Assembly: GCA_947253735.1 (NCBI GenBank)
Contig: CAMYAU010000015.1
Span: 1-19,568 of the forward strand
Origin: an uncultured Varibaculum sp.
Lineage (GTDB): Bacteria; Actinomycetota; Actinomycetes; Actinomycetales; Actinomycetaceae
DNA length: 19,568 bases
Reading direction: 5' to 3'
Position numbers and translations under genes: made by a program. The stretch's first letter is position 1, and every line of letters starts with the position of its first letter. The notes below the pieces were generated by a model. That model searched no databases, was not told where the DNA came from, and worked only from the letters and a program-made list of their open reading frames with translations. Of the stretch, positions 15,428-19,568 are shown piece by piece.

Positions 15428-15711
15428 ATCCCAGTCGGCATAATAATGCCGCCGTAAGGTGCCAGGATAAACAGCGCTATGGAGAGGATAAACAGGGTAA
15501 GGCAATCAATCCACCAGGAACGTACTGCGCACCAGGCGTTTGGGGAGCGATCAAGTAACCGGTAGACCCCCAGTAGCAGCAGCATCAGTGAAAATATGCG
15601 GCTGGCAAACACTGGGTGTCCGATGAAACCCACAATGGCTATGCCGATAATCGCTGCGACCAATGCCGTAGTGCAACCGCGGCGCCAAAAACGATTATTC
15701 GACAAACCCAT
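15424..15711 (-). CDS. DUF3017 family small membrane protein
   Basis: The 95-residue protein has a short basic N-terminus and three predicted membrane segments, at about residues 13-31, 34-52 and 67-88. The central motif, a YRLL segment followed by Ala-Val-Arg-Ser and a Trp-Ile-Asp before the last helix, matches the actinobacterial DUF3017 pattern. The function is unknown. In other actinobacteria this family is often found near folD, which is not seen here. The ATG has a modest site (CTGAGG) upstream. The gene is divergent from the MFS transporter with a 59-bp shared promoter region and is convergent with pepC. Confidence 0.65.
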   Translation of the reverse strand: MGLSNNRFWRRGCTTALVAAIIGIAIVGFIGHPVFASRIFSLMLLLLGVYRLLDRSPNAWCAVRSWWIDCLTLFILSIALFILAPYGGIIMPTGI

Positions 15712-15770
15712 AGCCTCAGTCTAGCCGGGCAGCTGGGATAGAACGTAGTCAACCGGTTAGGCTTAGAGAT

Positions 15771-17039
15771 GTGTTCAAGTCCTATCGTGAAATTTTTGCT
15801 TATCCCGGTGCGCTTAGTTTTTCTATCGCGGGGGCGATTGCACGTTTCCCGATGGCGATGGCGGGTCTTTCTACCCTGCTCATGATTTCTACCCTCTACG
15901 GGGAATATTCCTTGGCGGGGCAGGTAAATGCGGTGGTGGTAATTACCATGGCGGCGGCCTCGCCTATTCAAGCGCAGCTGGTAGATCGGCATGGGCAAGC
16001 AAAAATTCTGCGTCCCTTGGTGGCGGCTTCGCTGGTTTTACTTGCGGCATTAACCGTGGCGACCTTGTATCATGCGCCCCGGTGGACGCTATATTTAATT
16101 GCAGCTTTGTCGGGGGCTACTACTGGATCTTTTGGGGCCTTCGTTAGGGCTCGTTGGACTCATCTTTTAGCTGGTTCCCGCAAATTGAACACTGCCTATG
16201 CTTTTGAGGCCGCTCTCGATGAAGTAATCTTTATTTTCGGTCCTATTATCGCTACTGTGCTGGCCACGGTAGTACACCCGGCAGCGGGGATCGTTGCCTG
16301 TTTGCTCACCTCGGGAATCGGGGGTTTCTGGTTCTTGTCCCAGAGGAAAACTGAACCCACCCCCCGTGGTAAAGCTGATTTTTCTCCTGAGGAAGCAAAA
16401 CCCCTACTGAAATCGACTGCGATGGTGGTGCTGGGGACAATCTTCCTGCTTTGTGGCCTCACTTTTGGCGCCCTAGATTTATCCGTAGTGGCCTATTGTC
16501 GGGAAATTGGTTTGCCACAAATTGCCGGTATCCTGTTGGCCATGTTTGGGGTAACTTCCTTTTCGGCGGCAATAATCTATGGAGCCAGGGAATGGGGAAT
16601 CTCGGCATTACGCCTGTTTGTAGGGGGAATTGTCTTGATGGCTGTTGGATTTTCCACCTTTTTCTTCGCGTCGAATGCATGGATATTAGGGATTTGTCTG
16701 GCCCTCACTGGCGCCACCTATGCACCTACTATGACCAATGCGACCAATATTTTAGCGAATCTGGTTCCTGCATCTCGTTTCACTGAGGGGATGGCTTGGC
16801 TGAACACCTTCTTCACCCTGGGGATTTCGGCAGGTGCCTGGATTGGGGGCAATGTGGTAGATGCGGGCGGGGCTCGGGCAGGGCTCTGGGTAGTGATTGC
16901 CACTGCCTGGGCGATTCTGGCGGTCGTATTGGCGGGCTCGCTGCCTCTGCGTAACTCGCTGCGCCGTGCCTATAAACGGCGGCTAGTGGCAGTTGATTTA
17001 CATCTAGCCGAGGAAGCTGCGTCCTCGAAGGATAGCTAA
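15771..17039 (+). CDS. MFS transporter
   Basis: This 422-residue polytopic membrane protein has about twelve hydrophobic helices in two halves separated by a polar loop near residues 195-210. The motif-A-like loop between helices 2 and 3 reads QLVDRHGQAKILRP, typical of major facilitator transporters. The repeated small-residue stretches (AGAIARFPMAM, GATTGSFGAF) and the YREIFAYPG start are like the uncharacterised actinobacterial MFS group related to exporters of sugars, drugs or amino acids. The substrate cannot be told. The start is GTG at 15771; no strong Shine-Dalgarno is visible, and the next in-frame starts fall inside helix 1. The C-terminal tail is basic, then acidic. Confidence 0.88.
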   Translation: MFKSYREIFAYPGALSFSIAGAIARFPMAMAGLSTLLMISTLYGEYSLAGQVNAVVVITMAAASPIQAQLVDRHGQAKILRPLVAASLVLLAALTVATLYHAPRWTLYLIAALSGATTGSFGAFVRARWTHLLAGSRKLNTAYAFEAALDEVIFIFGPIIATVLATVVHPAAGIVACLLTSGIGGFWFLSQRKTEPTPRGKADFSPEEAKPLLKSTAMVVLGTIFLLCGLTFGALDLSVVAYCREIGLPQIAGILLAMFGVTSFSAAIIYGAREWGISALRLFVGGIVLMAVGFSTFFFASNAWILGICLALTGATYAPTMTNATNILANLVPASRFTEGMAWLNTFFTLGISAGAWIGGNVVDAGGARAGLWVVIATAWAILAVVLAGSLPLRNSLRRAYKRRLVAVDLHLAEEAASSKDS

Positions 17040-17366
17040 ACGAGCGCGCTCTCAAATGCTGCTGGGGCTCTGCTCAATATTGCGTAGACCAGATTTTCTA
17101 TCAGAACGCAAAAATGACAGTAGGCGGGGTGAACGGGAATTGTTAACAGCGTTGATCGGTGAGAAACATCCGTAGTAATTTACCAAATATCCGACCCGGG
17201 TGTTCTCAACCGTAGCAGCAGCATTTTCGCTGCTATCTATGTCCTGAACAGCTCGTTCAGATTCTATGCTCCCAACTTCCCTCGGGGGAGGTTGATTTCG
17301 GGGTGCGGGTGGCGTACTTTCTTAATAAGTAACTGCTCAACGATGCGCGAGTTTTTAGGAGATTCT
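17040..17366. other. 327-bp gene-free stretch with three hairpins before the zinc-ribbon gene
   Basis: No gene is supported here. Three inverted repeats follow each other: TAGCAGC/GCTGCTA at 17213-17235 (9-base loop), CTGAAC/GTTCAG at 17244-17260 (5-base loop) and AACTTCCC/GGGAGGTT at 17274-17293 (4-base loop, one G-T wobble). They could form a structured leader of the zinc-ribbon gene, or the third could contribute to ending the MFS transcript, though no T-run follows. Confidence 0.5.
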
Positions 17367-17612
17367 ATGCAATGCCCATCATGTGGAAGTAACAATGTAA
17401 ACGTTCAGTTCGTCGAAAAAGGACAACGCACGAGCCGACGGGGTGCTGGTTTAGGGGGTAACCTCAACAATGTGGCGCGAGGCACCACCGCGGTGATGAC
17501 ATTGGGAATGTCTAACTTGTTTTGGAAGAAGAGCAAAGGGACCAATCGCACTAAGACAGTGACTAAGAAGATGGGTATTTGTCAAGATTGTGGCGAATCT
17601 TGGGCTGCGTGA
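17367..17612 (+). CDS. small zinc-ribbon protein of unknown function
   Basis: The 81-residue product begins with CPSCG (Cys3, Cys6) and ends with CQDCG (Cys72, Cys75), the two halves of a zinc ribbon. Between them is a Gly/Asn/Arg-rich loop (RGAGLGGNLNNVARG), a short hydrophobic stretch (TAVMTLGMSNLF) and a very basic segment (KKSKGTNRTKTVTKKM). This could bind nucleic acid or sit at a membrane. I chose ATG 17367 because TAGGAG lies 6 bases before it and it starts right at the zinc ligand. The open frame continues 25 codons upstream without a ribosome site. It stands alone in an accessory islet before the Fic gene. The family is one I recognise only as a zinc ribbon. Confidence 0.75.
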   Translation: MQCPSCGSNNVNVQFVEKGQRTSRRGAGLGGNLNNVARGTTAVMTLGMSNLFWKKSKGTNRTKTVTKKMGICQDCGESWAA

Positions 17613-17763
17613 AAAAACTTATTTAAGGGAGATCGCAGCTATACGAGCGCTGCGCACATCAACAATTGTCACCCCTTGTGTAAATGCCTGAATGGTAGGA
17701 CTTGCAGAACGTTGCTGCCGCGAACCCTGATGCGCAAGTAGAGCCACCCGTAGCTGCCGCGAC

Positions 17764-17828
17764 CTATATGTAAAGCAGTTTTACATATCAAGAAAACGTG
17801 TAAAAAAATAGGCGACTTTTTTACACGT
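17764..17828. repeat. 65-bp direct repeat, copy 1, with two inverted repeats
   Basis: This copy matches 19024-19088 at 61 of 65 positions, with no gaps and an offset of exactly 1260 bp. It contains dyad A, ATATGTAAA (17766-17774) with TTTACATAT (17780-17788) and a 5-base loop, and dyad B, ACGTGTAAAAAA (17796-17807) with TTTTTTACACGT (17817-17828) and a 9-base loop. All four differences from copy 2 fall between or inside the loops and none in the stems. It lies directly upstream of fic. Confidence 0.9.
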
Positions 17829-17849
17829 GTTCTATTATTGCGGTAAATT
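17820..17849 (+). promoter_or_regulatory. candidate leaderless promoter of fic
   Basis: TTTACA (17820-17825) lies in the right arm of dyad B and is followed after 18 bp by TAAATT (17844-17849), which ends 6 bases before the fic ATG. This is the spacing seen for leaderless transcripts in actinobacteria, and no usable Shine-Dalgarno site is present. A better -10 match, TATTAT (17833-17838), has no -35 partner. Either way the repeat overlaps the promoter region. Confidence 0.4.
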
Positions 17850-17855
17850 TTAGGT

Positions 17856-18944
17856 ATGTCTGTCAACCCCGAGAAGCCTTACCAGGACTTGCCGCCCCTA
17901 CCTCCTGCCCGGGAGTTACAAACAGGTCAGGTGGTTAATAGGGTGATATCCGCCTCTCGCGCCCTCGCTACTGCGAATGCATCTGCTAAACGGCTTCCGG
18001 ACCCGTCAATATTGATACATGCTATCCCGCTTTTGGAAGCTAAAGCTTCGAGCGAAATTGAAAATATCGTAACTACCAATGATGAACTATTTCGGGCTGC
18101 TCATAATGTAGAACCGGCATCGCCGGCGGCTCGAGAAGCCCTGCGATATCGGGAGGCTTTGTATGAGGGGTATAGCTACATAGAGAAGCACCCATTTTCA
18201 GTTAATCTGGCAAAAATTGTGTGTTCAAAAATTATTGGGGTTGCAACTGATATTCGCGCCTTGCCGGGAACTTTCATAGGTAATCCAGTAACTAGAGAGC
18301 ATGTGTACACGCCGCCGGAAGGTAAAGAAACTATTCTTGAGCATCTTTCCCGTTGGGAAGTTTTTGCTCATGAGCGAGAATTTGGGCTGGATCCCCTGAT
18401 AAAAATGGCGTTGCTCCACTATCAGTTCGAGGCGATACATCCATTTTCCGATGGGAATGGCAGAACCGGACGGATTTTGAATGTGCTGTATCTGGTGCAA
18501 AGCGGCCTCCTAGATCAACCCATTACGTACCTTTCTGGTTACATAGTGGAACATAAAGATGAGTACTACCGACTGCTAAATGGGGTAACGCAAAAAGGGG
18601 CTTGGGGAGAATGGATAGAGTTCATTCTCAACGCTGTTGACGTAACTTCTAGGTGGACCGACTCTCTAATCACCAGTATTTACAACCTGCTGGACCGGAC
18701 AATTTCCGAGCTGAATCAGACCAATCTGCCGGCAAGAGATTTAGCATTCCTGCTTTTTTCTAAACCCTATCTACGGTATGCGGATATGGTTTCTGGGCTG
18801 CAGGTAAGCCGTCCCACAGCCGCCAAATGGGCGAGCTCTCTGTCCGAAATGGGAATGATTAAGCGGATAAAAGCAGGAAAGAACGTAATCCTTATTAATC
18901 ACCGCTACTTGGATATTCTGTTTACCACCGAACTGCCCAAGTAA
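17856..18944 (+). CDS. class II Fic-domain protein (predicted AMPylase) with C-terminal winged helix
   Basis: Fic proteins transfer AMP (or another phosphate-containing group) to a target hydroxyl. The 362-residue product has the full active-site motif HPFSDGNGRTGR at residues 195-206, with catalytic His195. The N-terminal region carries SSEIEN at 65-70, which fits the inhibitory motif (S/T)xxxE(G/N); Glu69 would block ATP by pairing with Arg206. This makes it class II, self-inhibited, like the Shewanella SoFic type, so no separate antitoxin is needed and none is seen nearby. The flap region (REHVYTPPEG) is present. Residues about 300-350 (YADMVSGLQVSRPTAAKWASSLSEMG) look like a winged helix-turn-helix that could bind DNA. 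The gene lies between two direct repeats and is more AT-rich than the core genes, which suggests horizontal origin. The ATG at 17856 is used. Confidence 0.9.
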   Translation: MSVNPEKPYQDLPPLPPARELQTGQVVNRVISASRALATANASAKRLPDPSILIHAIPLLEAKASSEIENIVTTNDELFRAAHNVEPASPAAREALRYREALYEGYSYIEKHPFSVNLAKIVCSKIIGVATDIRALPGTFIGNPVTREHVYTPPEGKETILEHLSRWEVFAHEREFGLDPLIKMALLHYQFEAIHPFSDGNGRTGRILNVLYLVQSGLLDQPITYLSGYIVEHKDEYYRLLNGVTQKGAWGEWIEFILNAVDVTSRWTDSLITSIYNLLDRTISELNQTNLPARDLAFLLFSKPYLRYADMVSGLQVSRPTAAKWASSLSEMGMIKRIKAGKNVILINHRYLDILFTTELPK

Positions 18945-19023
18945 ACCTTAAGCGTCCCTGTTTGTTAGCCTCGCCCAGCTGGATGCCGGATCTTTTATGT
19001 CAGTAGCGTGTTACCTATGTGCT

Positions 19024-19088
19024 CTATATGTAAAGCAGTTTTACATATCGGGAAAACGTGTAAAAAAATCGGCGAATTTTTTACACGT
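19024..19088. repeat. 65-bp direct repeat, copy 2, downstream of fic and upstream of lysA
   Basis: This is the second copy of the repeat at 17764-17828. Dyad A spans 19026-19048. Dyad B spans 19055-19089 and is one base pair longer than in copy 1, because a T at 19089 pairs with the A at 19055. The copy begins 79 bp after the fic stop and ends 95 bp before lysA. It could act as operator or terminator, or mark the edge of an inserted cassette. Confidence 0.9.
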
Positions 19089-19119
19089 TCCCGGTGCTGT
19101 CCAGCCAGCGGGAAAGGTT

Positions 19120-19148
19120 TTGCAAGCTTTCGCCGGCTTGGCAATACT
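19120..19148 (+). promoter_or_regulatory. candidate lysA promoter
   Basis: TTGCAA (19120-19125) and AATACT (19143-19148) are 17 bp apart, each with four matches to the consensus or slightly better. They lie between repeat copy 2 and the lysA start and would give a leader of about 30 nt. Confidence 0.35.
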
Positions 19149-19183
19149 TTAAAAGACAATGCCCACTACTTGAGAGGTTATCG

Positions 19184-19568
19184 ATGCTTACTTGTCCCGA
19201 ACCTGCGGAAAATCCCGTGCTGTGGCCCGGGGGAGCCAAGCGAGAGGAAGATGGGCAGCTTTCTTTTGCCGGACAAAAAGTAACTGAGCTGGCTCAAAGT
19301 TTTGGCACCCCCTCCTACCTATTTGACCTAGATGATTTTGCTGCGCGTGCCGAAACTATTGCTAGTGCGATGGCGGAAGAGTTTTGGGAAGGTTACGGAT
19401 TTTCCGGTGCCAGCGTCTATTATGCCGGCAAGGCTTTCCTGTGTACCGCTTTAGGGGACGCGATCGCGAGGGCGGGGATGGGGATTGACACCGCCAGCCT
19501 GGGAGAACTTACAGTCGCGCTCAATCCCGCAATGGGGGCTGACCCTCAGAAAATCGGGCTGCACGGGA
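19184..19568 (+). CDS. lysA: diaminopimelate decarboxylase, N-terminal part (runs off the window)
   Basis: LysA is the PLP enzyme that converts meso-diaminopimelate to lysine, the last step of lysine synthesis. The first 128 residues are present and the frame is open to the window end. GTPSYLFDLDDF near residue 41 is the start of the alanine-racemase-like barrel. YYAGKAF has Lys83, which forms the Schiff base with PLP. GIDTASLGEL corresponds to the family G(L/I)DxxSxGEL segment, and the visible part ends in IGLHG, just before the usual Asn-Asn-Lys. The ATG at 19184 has GAGAGG 8 bases upstream. In many actinobacteria lysA follows argS; here the Fic islet lies in front of it instead. No truncation is visible within the window. 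Confidence 0.93.
   Translation, partial: MLTCPEPAENPVLWPGGAKREEDGQLSFAGQKVTELAQSFGTPSYLFDLDDFAARAETIASAMAEEFWEGYGFSGASVYYAGKAFLCTALGDAIARAGMGIDTASLGELTVALNPAMGADPQKIGLHG

Noticed and set aside
17714..17764. Short repeated segment GCTGCCGCGA(A)CC at 17714-17726 and 17753-17764
   Set aside because: Two 12- to 13-base GC-rich copies 39 bp apart are easily explained by chance and have no clear role.
17764..17828. CRISPR-like repeats
   Set aside because: There are only two copies 1260 bp apart with a protein gene between them, not short regularly spaced units, and no cas genes are present.
17669..17866. Minus-strand frame upstream of fic considered as a FicA-like antitoxin
   Set aside because: It lacks the (S/T)xxxE(G/N) inhibitory motif and spans repeat copy 1. 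The Fic protein carries its own inhibitory motif, so a separate antitoxin is not expected.
19008..19283. Open frame of 91 codons on the plus strand crossing repeat copy 2
   Set aside because: It runs over the repeat and then out of frame through the clear start of lysA; its protein sequence is not meaningful.

Overview
This window is typical actinobacterial chromosome with a moderate GC content. It carries a WhiB2/WhmD-type regulator, a 32-residue bS22-type ribosomal protein directly after a BldC-like small DNA-binding protein (the order I recall for Rv0500A-Rv0500B in mycobacteria), DUF3180 and DUF3017 membrane proteins, and a full-length glutamine-type NAD synthetase. This fits Actinomycetota, most likely Actinomycetaceae or a relative; the genus is a guess I cannot settle from sequence alone.

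Layout. 1-1520 (+): the disordered C-terminal tail of an unidentified gene, a DUF3180 membrane protein and a membrane-anchored protein form a tight run. 1507-2907 (-): radA, overlapping the previous gene tail to tail by 14 bp. 3008-5158: the two halves of a Ktr/Trk potassium uptake system, the TrkA-type regulator (+) and the TrkH-type channel (-), arranged convergently. 5159-5951: a 341-bp regulatory gap, the BldC-like gene, the bS22 gene and a strong bidirectional terminator. 6022-6324 (-): whiB2. 6620-8176 (+): IMP dehydrogenase. 8234-10218 (+): a DEDDh exonuclease overlapping a proline-rich single-pass membrane protein. 10222-11055 (-): a HAD phosphatase. 11056-11716: a gene-poor stretch with a perfect 16-bp hairpin and tRNA-Arg(CCG). 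11717-13837 (+): nadE, whose glutaminase domain lacks the nucleophilic cysteine. 14084-15427 (+): a bleomycin-hydrolase-type aminopeptidase C. 15424-15711 (-): DUF3017. 15771-17039 (+): an MFS transporter. 17040-19183: an accessory islet with a small zinc-ribbon protein and a class II Fic protein. 19184-end: the start of lysA.

Most of the window is housekeeping: DNA repair, K+ homeostasis, GMP and NAD synthesis, peptide turnover and lysine/cell-wall precursor synthesis.

The most unusual part is the islet. The Fic gene is bracketed by two direct repeats of 65 bp (61 of 65 identical, exactly 1260 bp apart). Each repeat holds two consecutive perfect inverted repeats built around TGTAAA/TTTACA. 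The first copy overlaps the probable fic promoter, the second lies in front of lysA, and Fic carries a C-terminal winged-helix-like region. A self-regulated, or mobile, Fic cassette is therefore a testable idea. The second notable point is the apparently inactive glutaminase half of NadE.
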